NCBI GenBank assembly: GCA_003219335.1
Contig: QHOF01000139.1
Location: 1-5,464, forward strand
Length of the DNA stretch: 5,464 nucleotides
Direction: 5' to 3'
Source: Verrucomicrobiota bacterium
GTDB taxonomy: Bacteria > Verrucomicrobiota > Verrucomicrobiia > Chthoniobacterales > UBA10450
Part shown: in pieces, positions 1 to 5,464 of the stretch
Layout: each line of letters starts with the position of its first letter
How positions within the stretch are numbered: the stretch's first letter is position 1
The notes under the pieces: model-generated
The model's input: only the letters and a program-made list of their open reading frames with translations
Database searches by the model: none
What the model was told of the DNA's origin: nothing
Translations under genes and position numbers: made by a program

Positions 1-18
1 CGGCGTTATTCGGGTGAT

Positions 19-1095
19 CTACTTCTCTGATTCTTTCAGCAGCTTGACCAACTGATCTTTCCACAGCGCCGCCACGGTGTGGCTGCCGTGGCCGCGGGTT
101 TTATCGCTGAATGGAATCACGATAGCGCGGCCGTGCGGGACACGTTTGATCTCGCGCTCGAGGATGCCGAGTTCGGGTGGATTGATCAGGTCGTCGGCAG
201 AATTGATTGCGAGAAGGGACGCGCGAATTTTTTCCAGATTTGGTCCGGGATCGTAATCGTGTGAAGCTTCGACCGCGTAGAGCACATCATTTGCATCGTC
301 AACTTTGACGATTTGCTCCACGAATTTATCGAGAACTTCGTCCGTTTTTGCGAGCGTGGGTGCTTCCTTTTGGCGCAACACCGGATTACTGCTCATGAAC
401 CAAAGCATCTCGGCGGCCGTGCGCAAACTCGGCGGCTGTCCCGCGCCTGCGGGATATTCGCCATTATTCCAATCCGGATCATTGCGGATCGCATCGATGA
501 CGATGCGACGCCACGCGCGGTTGCGACCTGAAATCTGCGTAGGCAAACAAGCCAGCGGCATAAGCGCTTTCATGAAATCGGGATGCAACTCGCCCCACAG
601 CCAGGTGTGCATCCCACCCATGGATGTTCCCATCACCAGTCGCGCGTGGTTGACGCCCAGCCCCTCTGTAAGGAGGCGGTACAGCGCTTCGACCATGTCG
701 AGATAGCCGTAGCGCGGGAATTTCGCGTGCATCCCGTCGCTCGGCTTGCTCGACTTGCCATGGCCGATTCCGTCCGGCAACACGATGAAGAACTTTGTCG
801 CATCGAGCGGCTGATCTTTCCCGAAAAGTTCGCCGGCAAATTCCGGGCGAATAAATTGCGCGCCGCTGCCGGTCGTCCCGTGCATGATGAGCACTGCATT
901 CGTCGTTTTACCCTGCGCATCTTTCTCCGGTTTTCCCAGCGTCCGATAATGGATCCGCAGTTCCGGCAAAGTTTCGCCGGATTGAAACATGAAATCGTGA
1001 ATGGTGAAGTCGCTTTCCGTCGGCGCCGGATAATCCGCAGCGCGCAAGACTGCAGCAGCGATCAACGATAGCAGAACCAAAAGTCGCTTTGGCAT
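19..1095 (-). CDS. Exported alpha/beta hydrolase, homoserine O-acetyltransferase (MetX)-like
   Basis: A 358-residue alpha/beta-hydrolase fold protein. Seen: an N-terminal signal peptide (MPKR, then a hydrophobic run, likely cleavage after the Ala at 19 or 20), an HGTTG oxyanion-type motif at 72-76, the nucleophile elbow GTSMGG at 156-161 (Ser158), a probable catalytic Asp302 in ADDLINPPE, and His336 in the GHGSHT segment. The GxSMGGM elbow and the D-x3-PPE motif are typical of the MetX family, which acyl-transfers to homoserine in the cytoplasm; the signal peptide argues against that role here, and an esterase or acyltransferase in the periplasm is more likely. The substrate is unknown. The ATG at 1095 is chosen because the signal peptide begins there; an ATG at 1104 is also possible, and the open frame further up (GTG at 1293) is Arg-rich and overlaps repeats, so it is not believed. 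No Shine-Dalgarno is visible. It lies downstream of the toxin gene but a hairpin and repeats separate them. Fold is near certain; exact activity is not. Confidence 0.88.
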   Translation of the reverse strand: MPKRLLVLLSLIAAAVLRAADYPAPTESDFTIHDFMFQSGETLPELRIHYRTLGKPEKDAQGKTTNAVLIMHGTTGSGAQFIRPEFAGELFGKDQPLDATKFFIVLPDGIGHGKSSKPSDGMHAKFPRYGYLDMVEALYRLLTEGLGVNHARLVMGTSMGGMHTWLWGELHPDFMKALMPLACLPTQISGRNRAWRRIVIDAIRNDPDWNNGEYPAGAGQPPSLRTAAEMLWFMSSNPVLRQKEAPTLAKTDEVLDKFVEQIVKVDDANDVLYAVEASHDYDPGPNLEKIRASLLAINSADDLINPPELGILEREIKRVPHGRAIVIPFSDKTRGHGSHTVAALWKDQLVKLLKESEK

Positions 1096-1168
1096 GGAGA
1101 TCATGAAATGAACGCTATGCCATTTTCTCGCTGCGAGCACTCGCGTTCTGGTTGCGCGAAAACTTCTA

Positions 1169-1195
1169 GGTAGCGCGCGCATCTCGCGTGCTGGC
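1169..1195 (+). repeat. GC-rich inverted repeat, copy 1
   Basis: A 27-base unit beginning GGTAGC and ending CGCGTGCTGGC. Aligned by eye to the reverse complement of 1286-1312, 22 of 27 positions match without gaps, including a shared block CGCGTGCTGG. Its 3' half also folds locally: CTCGC (1183-1187) pairs with GCGAG (1194-1198), and a 10-base palindrome CGCGATCGCG follows at 1206-1215. It looks like a REP-type intergenic palindromic element rather than a gene. Confidence 0.55.
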
Positions 1196-1248
1196 GAGCG
1201 CATCCCGCGATCGCGAACTTTGCCTGGAATTTCAAGCCCGCTGCGTAC

Positions 1249-1287
1249 AAAATCCAAAGAAAATCCGTTTCGGCGCGACACCGAAAC
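1249..1287 (-). terminator. Terminator-like hairpin behind the Doc toxin gene
   Basis: Read on the minus strand, a perfect 7-base stem GTTTCGG / CCGAAAC (1281-1287 with 1267-1273) closes a 7-base loop, and is followed by GGA then TTTTCTTT and a second TTTT run. It begins about 20 bases after the toxin stop codon at 1308-1310, so a factor-independent terminator for the toxin-antitoxin transcript is plausible. The T run starts three bases after the stem, so it is not ideal, and the hairpin may belong to the adjoining repeat unit. Confidence 0.45.
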
Positions 1288-1312
1288 CAGCACGCGGGAC
1301 GCGCTTGCTACC
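1286..1312 (-). repeat. GC-rich inverted repeat, copy 2, overlapping the toxin stop
   Basis: Reverse-complement partner of 1169-1195, with 22 of 27 identical positions. It runs into the last bases of the Doc toxin gene and overlaps its TAG stop (1308-1310). Internally, AGCA-CGCG and CGCG-TGCT can pair with a two-base bulge around a GGA loop. The terminator-like GTTTCGG hairpin abuts it. The two copies face each other across about 90 bases. Confidence 0.55.
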
Positions 1313-1712
1313 CAATCCGGATCAGTTTGCGCAAACGCGCGGTCGCCACCGCGCGATTAATGCGGCCCGCTGCAACATTGAGCACAAGCTTTTCCCAGTT
1401 TGCGCTATCTGGCTTGGTCTCGATTCCGTTCAGTCGCAGAAACACGATCGCAGCGGCCATCGCGGTTCGCTTGTTGCCATCCACGAAGGGATGATTGCCG
1501 CAGAGATAAAACAAATAAGCGGCCGCGACTTCGATGATGTCTGCAAAAGGCGATTTCCCTCCAAAGGTGGATTGCGGCGCAAAAACAGCCGAAGCGAGCA
1601 ATCCTTCATCCCGAATCCCGGGCGAACCACCGAAATTCTTCAGCGCTTGAGAATGAATCTCAAGGACAATTTCGACCGTAAGATGGACGCAATCGTCCGG
1701 CGTCGGCTTCAC
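1308..1712 (-). CDS. doc: Doc-family (Fic/Doc fold) toxin of a type II toxin-antitoxin pair
   Basis: A 134-residue protein, the usual size for Doc. Seen: an early GSPGIRDEGLLASAV segment (29-43) typical of chromosomal Doc proteins, then the active-site motif HPFVDGNKRTA at 74-84, matching HxFx(D/N)xNKR with His74, Phe76, Asp78, Asn80, Lys81 and Arg82. The Lys in place of the second Gly of Fic (HPFxxGNGR) is the Doc hallmark; Doc of phage P1 phosphorylates elongation factor Tu and stops translation, and the same is inferred here. All key residues are present, so the toxin looks intact. The start is GTG, overlapping the antitoxin stop as GTGA, which implies translational coupling; no other start is available before residue 85. 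No Shine-Dalgarno is evident. It probably acts in the cytoplasm and is neutralised by the antitoxin's C-terminal tail. Confidence 0.93.
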   Translation of the reverse strand: MKPTPDDCVHLTVEIVLEIHSQALKNFGGSPGIRDEGLLASAVFAPQSTFGGKSPFADIIEVAAAYLFYLCGNHPFVDGNKRTAMAAAIVFLRLNGIETKPDSANWEKLVLNVAAGRINRAVATARLRKLIRIG

Positions 1713-1942
1713 GCCAGTCTTTTCAGCGTGCGACGATAATCTTTCATTGTCTTTTTGATTGTCGCGCTGATCTCATCTCGGGCCGGCGCGTTGTTGCGCA
1801 GCGGCATCAAAATGATTGCGCCGCTGTCTGGGACGATCGTGGCGTCCACGCGATCTCCCACTTTCAAACGCGCCAGATCCATGAATGCGGCATCGAAAAC
1901 GATTCCCTGCGAATTGCCGATCTTGGTGATCGTCTTGGTCAC
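1709..1942 (-). CDS. AbrB/MazE (SpoVT)-type antitoxin partnered with Doc
   Basis: A 77-residue protein. Residues 1-48 read as an AbrB/MazE swapped-hairpin DNA-binding domain: TKIGNSQGIVF at 6-16 followed by LKVGDRV and a beta strand ending in IILMP. The charged, helical tail (about 50-77, rich in Lys and Arg) is the expected toxin-binding part. In this family the antitoxin binds its own promoter and masks the toxin. It comes first in the pair and overlaps the toxin by four bases. The start is GTG at 1942; upstream in frame there is a TGA at about 1966-1964 with no ATG between, so a longer product would need an even weaker start. No Shine-Dalgarno is visible. AbrB-type antitoxins are a known alternative partner of Doc, besides Phd. 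Confidence 0.9.
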   Translation of the reverse strand: MTKTITKIGNSQGIVFDAAFMDLARLKVGDRVDATIVPDSGAIILMPLRNNAPARDEISATIKKTMKDYRRTLKRLA

Positions 1943-1980
1943 GATGTAATACTTTGTTTTACGTCACGATAATTGTCAAT
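1938..1980 (-). promoter_or_regulatory. Putative promoter/operator of the toxin-antitoxin pair
   Basis: On the minus strand a perfect -35-like TTGACA lies at 1979-1974, inside a 9-base palindrome ATTGTCAAT (1972-1980). The octamer ATCGTGAC occurs twice in direct orientation, at 1970-1963 and 1945-1938, 25 bases apart, the second copy spanning the antitoxin GTG. Such paired sites next to an AbrB-type gene could be an autoregulatory operator. The weak point is the -10 box: nothing convincing sits 16-18 bases after TTGACA; TATTAC at 1951-1946 is too far (22 bases) and too near the start codon. Confidence 0.3.
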
Positions 1981-2128
1981 GTTGCCGCTGCCGTTCGGCT
2001 TGGATTCGTTTTAGCAGCTCGGTGTGAGTTCGTTCAAGGTCGTCGGCAAATTTCACAGTTGCTTGTAGAGCTTCGGGATATATCTCAAAACGTTTTCGCA
2101 ATTTTTTGGTGGCCGGATCGTAAAAAAA
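1976..2128 (-). other. Out-of-frame C-terminal continuation of the membrane protein (-1 frame)
   Basis: From T7 (2128-2122) the -1 frame runs open to TGA at 1978-1976 and encodes about 50 residues including FFYDPATKKLRKRFEIYP, then LERTHTELLKRIQAERQRQH, a clear amphipathic charged helix consistent with the upstream protein. The zero frame ends earlier at 2053. The heptamer T TTT TTT lies exactly in zero-frame phase (CCT TTT TTT ACG), the arrangement of a -1 slippery site. One missing base is the simpler explanation; a base lost near 2145-2150 would even give IVP followed by NLDQHISFFYDP, which reads better. The restored stop overlaps the TTGACA of the antitoxin promoter. Confidence 0.65.
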
Positions 2129-2604
2129 GGAAATGTGCTGGTCGAGATTGGTACGATCAGTTCGTCGCTTAATTTTTGATAACGCGCCATGTGGCTCAGT
2201 CCCCAGCGGATGACTGATTCGTCGTTGCGCAGCGCGGTGAGCGTCTCCAAATCAAGAAACTGAATACCGCCGGCTTGCAGCATGGTGGCGAAGTCGCCCG
2301 GGCTGTAGTCGGTGATGAAAACAAACGGATGCAGCGGCGGCATCTCACCAGCATCGAGCGCATGTTGAAACTCTGCGGCTTCTCGTTCTTGTTCCGCCCG
2401 GTTCATTTTTCCGCTCTCGATTCCTTCGCGCAGCGTTCGCTCGATCGACGCCAGGATCCGGTCGCGCCGTTCTGCATCCTGCCGATGCTGCTGATAATTT
2501 CTAAGCCAGAACGCCGCATAAACGCCGACAAACACTAAAAATAATTCCGCCACCCAGCCGCCGACGTGCGATAACCGCGAGTGTTTTTCAGTTGTTTGGC
2601 TCAT
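2053..2604 (-). CDS. Small single-pass membrane protein, unknown function; C-terminus shifted out of frame
   Basis: As read, 183 residues. Seen: a short polar N-terminus, one membrane helix at about 14-35 (GGWVAELFLVFVGVYAAFWL), then a charged helical stretch (about 36-82, rich in Arg, Glu and Gln) with coiled-coil character, and a more globular part with MLQAGGIQFLDLETLTALRN (108-127). This layout of a short tail, one helix and an alpha-helical soluble domain resembles small DUF6090-like membrane proteins, but I do not recognise a family with certainty. From about residue 152 the frame becomes unlikely (ISTSTFPFFTIRPPKNC) and stops, while the -1 frame continues sensibly to 1976 (separate entry); a full product would be about 209 residues. 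ATG at 2604 is preferred over the TTG at 2628. It sits 23 bases from the divergent oxygenase gene and upstream of the antitoxin in the same direction. Confidence 0.65.
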   Translation of the reverse strand: MSQTTEKHSRLSHVGGWVAELFLVFVGVYAAFWLRNYQQHRQDAERRDRILASIERTLREGIESGKMNRAEQEREAAEFQHALDAGEMPPLHPFVFITDYSPGDFATMLQAGGIQFLDLETLTALRNDESVIRWGLSHMARYQKLSDELIVPISTSTFPFFTIRPPKNCENVLRYIPKLYKQL

Positions 2605-2627
2605 GGTTAGCGGGAAAAATTCATTCA

Positions 2628-3422
2628 ATGAGGCAATCGTGGTCAGTCAATAATTTGATCGATTTCGTTGTGCGATCCATCCAAAGAGCGCAGGCCGACG
2701 ATTCACCGTTTTATCACCTGAGATTTGATCGGGTGTTCCCCGACGACTTTTACGCGGCGATGCTGGAGGCGATGCCGGTTGCAGGTGGCTACCGGGCGCT
2801 GTCTGGCAAAGCTAAACGCAGAAACCGCACACCCGACGGACAGCCGACCCGCACAAAGATCGATCTGTTCCCGGAATACATCCGCCACTTGCCGCCGAAA
2901 AAACGCGCAGTCTGGGACTTCGCCGGCCGCGTCCTCTGTTCCAGAGAGCTGGGAAAAGTGTTCGTAAAGCAACTTGTACCCGGCTTAAAACGCCGGTTCG
3001 GAACCGATTTCGCGAAGGTGAGACTGTATCCGGTGCCAATCCTGACGCGCGACACTCCTGGTTACTACATCACCGCGCACTCGGACACCTTTTGGAAGGG
3101 CATCACAGTCCAGTTCTACCTGCCGCCTGACCATTCGACGCCGCACATCGGCACGATTTTCCATGGAGAATCGTCGAATGGCAGTAAGCCGAAAAAGGCG
3201 CAGCTGCTATTCGCGCCCGATACCGGTTACACATTTGCAGTTGCCGATAACACATGGCATTCAGTCGATCCGGTTGGGCCGGAGGTGAAGACGCGTGACA
3301 GCATTCTGCTCACTTATTTTGTCGATACGGGGCCCTGGCGGTTTCTGCGCAACCGCGGCCGACGACTTCAAAATTTTGCGCTCAGCGAGATGCGCGATCT
3401 CAAGCGCATGGCGCGCGCCTAG
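2628..3422 (+). CDS. 2-oxoglutarate/Fe(II)-dependent oxygenase-like protein
   Basis: A 264-residue soluble protein with the double-stranded beta-helix signature. Seen: GYYITAHSDT at 145-154 giving the HxD iron ligands His151 and Asp153; a core strand GITVQFYLPPD (158-168); the FAVADNTWHSV segment with the distal ligand His211; and Arg223 in TRDSILLTYF, placed to bind 2-oxoglutarate. The order H-x-D, then H, then R twelve residues on is that of the superfamily, so catalytic competence is expected. Close relatives I know by style are stand-alone oxygenases near glycan or sulfotransferase loci, but no such neighbour is seen, so the hydroxylation target is unknown. ATG at 2628 is preferred over the in-frame TTG at 2592, which would run into the divergent gene; no Shine-Dalgarno is visible and a GTG at 2670 is an alternative. 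Its stop is three bases from the stop of the convergent hydrolase, leaving no room for a terminator. Confidence 0.85.
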   Translation: MRQSWSVNNLIDFVVRSIQRAQADDSPFYHLRFDRVFPDDFYAAMLEAMPVAGGYRALSGKAKRRNRTPDGQPTRTKIDLFPEYIRHLPPKKRAVWDFAGRVLCSRELGKVFVKQLVPGLKRRFGTDFAKVRLYPVPILTRDTPGYYITAHSDTFWKGITVQFYLPPDHSTPHIGTIFHGESSNGSKPKKAQLLFAPDTGYTFAVADNTWHSVDPVGPEVKTRDSILLTYFVDTGPWRFLRNRGRRLQNFALSEMRDLKRMARA

Positions 3423-3425
3423 GCT

Positions 3426-4298
3426 TCATTTCGTGTCGCTGAAAAATTTGAGCACAGCCGCGGAGAATTCGTTAGGGCATTCCAGCTGCGGCATGTGGCC
3501 GCAGTTATCGATGATTCGGAGTCGAGAGTTGACGATCTCTCGATGAAACTGCTCGCCAAAACTGAGCGGGATGAGTTTATCTTCGCGGCCCCAGAGAACC
3601 AGCGTTGGTTGCTTGAGCGTCTGAAGTTTGTTATCGAGCGCATCATCGCCACGAATCATTGAGTCCAAGACTTGAGCGACCGTGTAGCTGTCGCCGGCGG
3701 TCACTCGCTCTTTAAACGCAGCATCGACATCTTGATAGAAGCGCTTGTCGTGAAATGCCAGCGGGCCGAGATAGCGAATATCATCGCGGCTAGCCACGCG
3801 CAGCGCGCGTAGGGCGCGAGAATCCATGGTTTTTGCCAGCGCTGCGTAGCCTGCCGCGTCGGAAAGGACAAGCCGCTCTACTCGCTCCGGATGCGCCAGG
3901 GCGTAAGCTGCCGCAACCCAGCCGCCTAACGAGTTGCCAACCAGCGATGCGCGCTCAATTTTCAGTTCGGTCAAAAAGCCGTCGAGAAAATCGACCAGCG
4001 TGCTGACACGATAATTGAGCAGCGGCTTATCGGAACGGCCAAAACCGATTTGATCCAGCGCGATGACGCGGAATCTCGCGGCCAGCGCCGGGATTACCGG
4101 GTCCCAAATCGTGACATTGTCGGCCAAGCCGTGGATCAAAATCACAGGAGCGCAGCTACCTGCTTCGACGTAGTGAATCTTTGCGCCATAGACCGTGACG
4201 AACTTGTCAATCTTCGGCGTGGCTGTCGTTTCTTCTTGCGCCGCGCATGGCGCGATCGCGAACAAGCCGATCAACAAAGCAAAGGGCAAAATCGACAT
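3426..4298 (-). CDS. Exported alpha/beta hydrolase (MhpC/BphD-like fold)
   Basis: 290 residues from the ATG at 4298. Seen: a hydrophobic signal sequence (MSILPFALLIGLFAIAPCAA, probable cleavage before Gln21; the Cys is preceded by Pro, so not a good lipobox, and the n-region lacks Lys or Arg, which is unusual). Then HGLADN (56-61) as oxyanion loop, DQIGFGRSDKP, the nucleophile elbow GNSLGG at 121-126 (Ser123), Asp240 in GREDKLIP, and His268 in NCGHMPQLE. The triad is complete. The overall pattern is that of meta-cleavage-product hydrolases, epoxide hydrolases and esterases; which substrate it uses cannot be told. A TTG at 4307 would overlap the upstream peptidase stop as TTGA, the ATG lies five bases past it; either way the two genes are tightly linked and probably co-transcribed. 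Confidence 0.9.
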   Translation of the reverse strand: MSILPFALLIGLFAIAPCAAQEETTATPKIDKFVTVYGAKIHYVEAGSCAPVILIHGLADNVTIWDPVIPALAARFRVIALDQIGFGRSDKPLLNYRVSTLVDFLDGFLTELKIERASLVGNSLGGWVAAAYALAHPERVERLVLSDAAGYAALAKTMDSRALRALRVASRDDIRYLGPLAFHDKRFYQDVDAAFKERVTAGDSYTVAQVLDSMIRGDDALDNKLQTLKQPTLVLWGREDKLIPLSFGEQFHREIVNSRLRIIDNCGHMPQLECPNEFSAAVLKFFSDTK

Positions 4299-4303
4299 TC
4301 CGC

Positions 4304-5464
4304 TCAATGAGGCAACCCCGAAAGCGTTCGGGGTTCCATGTTCGCGAGCGCATACGCAGCAACCGCGACGACGGCAGAATTTTCTGCCAATTCTTTCGGC
4401 ACGATCTTATCCAGCGTATCAGCGGCAGTATGGTGATAATTGAAATAGAAACGGCTGTCTTGGATTGGACTAAAAGACGGCACGCCGGCTTTCTCCAGCG
4501 GCTCGATATCGGCGCCACAGTGCTCGACCAACTCGAGAATGCCTGCCCCTGATTCCTGCAAAACTGCTGCCACAGGCGCGAGCATTTTTTTCACTTCTGG
4601 TTTTCCTTTGATGTGAATGCCAATCGGATGGCCAGCGCCGCCATCCGTCTCCATCGCTGCGAAATGATTGTCTTTTCCGTGATCCTTTACGTATTGTTTT
4701 GAGCCGGCCGATCCGTTCTCTTCGTTCATCCACGCGATCACGCGAATCGTGCGCTTTGGTTGGAGATGAAGTTTGTGGATGAGATTCGCGGCTTCCATGG
4801 AAACCGCGACGCCTGCGCCGTCATCGATCGCGCCGGTGCCGAGGTCCCATGAGTCCAGGTGACCGGAAACGATGATCACCTGTTCGGAATGCTCGCTGCC
4901 TTTGATATCACCGATCACATTGTAGCTCTCTACATCGGGTAGTTGCTGCGGTGTGAGAACCAATTTCATTTTCACCGGCCCTTGTCGGACCAGATCGGCG
5001 ATTAAATCCGCGTCTTCCGCCGTGACTGCGGCTGCTGGAATTTTAGGAGCATCACCTGCGTAATTTGTCTCTCCAGTGTGCGGCAATCGATAGTCAGCGC
5101 CGCCCACCGAACGAATCAAACACGCGACGGCGCCTTGTCGCGCGGCCGCACTGGGGCCATCGCTCCGATAAACAACCGCTTCGCCATACGCTTCGCCGCC
5201 GCGGCCTTCCGCGGCCATTTGTTTGTCGAAGGGATTATTGAATAGCACGATCTTGCCGGCGACTTTGTCGCGAGGCAGCGATTTCAGTTCATCGAAATTT
5301 CTAACAGCGATCACTTCGGCGGTGATCCCATCAGCTGGCGTCGCGACGCTTGCCCCGAGCGCACAAAGCACAATTTTCTGCGTAGTGTTCGCCGCCTGGC
5401 CGGGAAATTGGACGAGGGCTGCGGTCTCTTCGCCGCGCACCCAATGCGGCACCATCACCTTCTC
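4304..5464 (-). CDS. M28-family zinc peptidase, plasma glutamate carboxypeptidase-like (5' end outside window)
   Basis: 386 residues are present; the frame is open to the window edge (the codons before the first visible Met read Glu-Lys-Val), so the start, and any signal peptide, lie beyond it. Family members are usually around 470-490 residues, so roughly the first 90-100 are missing. Seen (numbered from the edge): a PA-like inserted region up to about 180, then the di-zinc site: His202 and Asp204 in SGHLDSWD, bridging Asp214 in GAIDDGAG, Glu248-Glu249 in MNEEN (general base and ligand), Asp274 in METDGG, and His345 in YHHTAADT. All ligands are intact. The human relative (CPQ) is a secreted dipeptidase, and an exported exopeptidase that frees amino acids from short peptides is the best inference. 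It precedes the alpha/beta hydrolase with five bases or a four-base overlap. Confidence 0.93.
   Translation of the reverse strand, partial: EKVMVPHWVRGEETAALVQFPGQAANTTQKIVLCALGASVATPADGITAEVIAVRNFDELKSLPRDKVAGKIVLFNNPFDKQMAAEGRGGEAYGEAVVYRSDGPSAAARQGAVACLIRSVGGADYRLPHTGETNYAGDAPKIPAAAVTAEDADLIADLVRQGPVKMKLVLTPQQLPDVESYNVIGDIKGSEHSEQVIIVSGHLDSWDLGTGAIDDGAGVAVSMEAANLIHKLHLQPKRTIRVIAWMNEENGSAGSKQYVKDHGKDNHFAAMETDGGAGHPIGIHIKGKPEVKKMLAPVAAVLQESGAGILELVEHCGADIEPLEKAGVPSFSPIQDSRFYFNYHHTAADTLDKIVPKELAENSAVVAVAAYALANMEPRTLSGLPH

Noticed and set aside
583..1071. Forward open frame of 162 codons opposite the MetX-like hydrolase
   Set aside because: Antisense shadow of a well-supported gene; the product is His- and Arg-rich with no family motif.
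1096..1293. N-terminal extension of the MetX-like hydrolase to a GTG at 1293
   Set aside because: The extra 66 residues are Arg-rich and low in protein character, overlap both repeats and the terminator-like hairpin, and would bury the signal peptide in the middle of the protein.
1188..1739. Forward open frame of 183 codons opposite the toxin gene
   Set aside because: It is the antisense shadow of the Doc toxin; the opposite strand has the conserved HPFVDGNKR motif and a normal gene layout, this one has no recognisable domain.
2592..2627. TTG-initiated extension of the oxygenase
   Set aside because: It would overlap the divergent membrane protein's start and adds a segment unlike the family; the ATG at 2628 is simpler.
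2625..2636. Shared 12-mer TCAATGAGGCAA, also at 4304-4315
   Set aside because: Both copies lie at gene boundaries, but one 12-base match in a window of this size is expected by chance and the flanks do not match.
3423..3425. Possible bidirectional terminator between the convergent oxygenase and hydrolase
   Set aside because: Only three bases separate the stop codons and I see no GC-rich hairpin with a T run on either strand there.
1..5464. CRISPR array, tRNA, rRNA, insertion sequence or riboswitch
   Set aside because: No regularly spaced repeats, cloverleaf, transposase or structured leader was seen; the window is almost fully occupied by the genes listed.

Overview
The window is a piece of a bacterial chromosome, moderately GC-rich and densely packed. 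It carries six protein genes plus a frameshifted tail. Protein styles (exported MetX-like hydrolase, PGCP-like M28 peptidase), the GC-rich intergenic repeats and the absence of clear Shine-Dalgarno sites suggest an uncultured soil lineage such as Verrucomicrobiota, or less likely Acidobacteriota. This is an impression from gene style; there is no rRNA or marker gene here to prove it.

Layout from left to right. (1) 19-1095, minus: an exported alpha/beta hydrolase of the homoserine O-acetyltransferase (MetX) type. (2) 1096-1307: a non-coding stretch with two inverted copies of a GC-rich 27-base repeat and a terminator-like hairpin behind the toxin gene. (3) 1308-1942, minus: a complete type II toxin-antitoxin pair, an AbrB/MazE-like antitoxin followed by a Doc-family toxin, with overlapping GTG start and TGA stop. 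(4) 1976-2604, minus: a small single-pass membrane protein whose reading frame appears broken near 2122-2150; the -1 frame carries on as convincing protein for about 50 more codons and stops 33 bases before the antitoxin. (5) 2628-3422, plus: the only forward gene, a 2-oxoglutarate/Fe(II) oxygenase, divergent from the membrane protein with only 23 bases between the starts. (6) 3426-4298 and 4304-5464, minus: an exported alpha/beta hydrolase directly behind an M28 (PGCP-like) zinc peptidase whose N-terminus lies outside the window; the two are probably one transcription unit.

There is no obvious single pathway. The peptidase and the two exported hydrolases point to degradation or modification of small molecules in the cell envelope. 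The toxin-antitoxin pair, repeats and frameshifted membrane gene form the accessory-looking middle part. No clearly new multi-gene system is visible. The points most worth checking are the frameshift with an in-phase T7 slippery site, the control region of the toxin-antitoxin pair, and the inverted repeat element.
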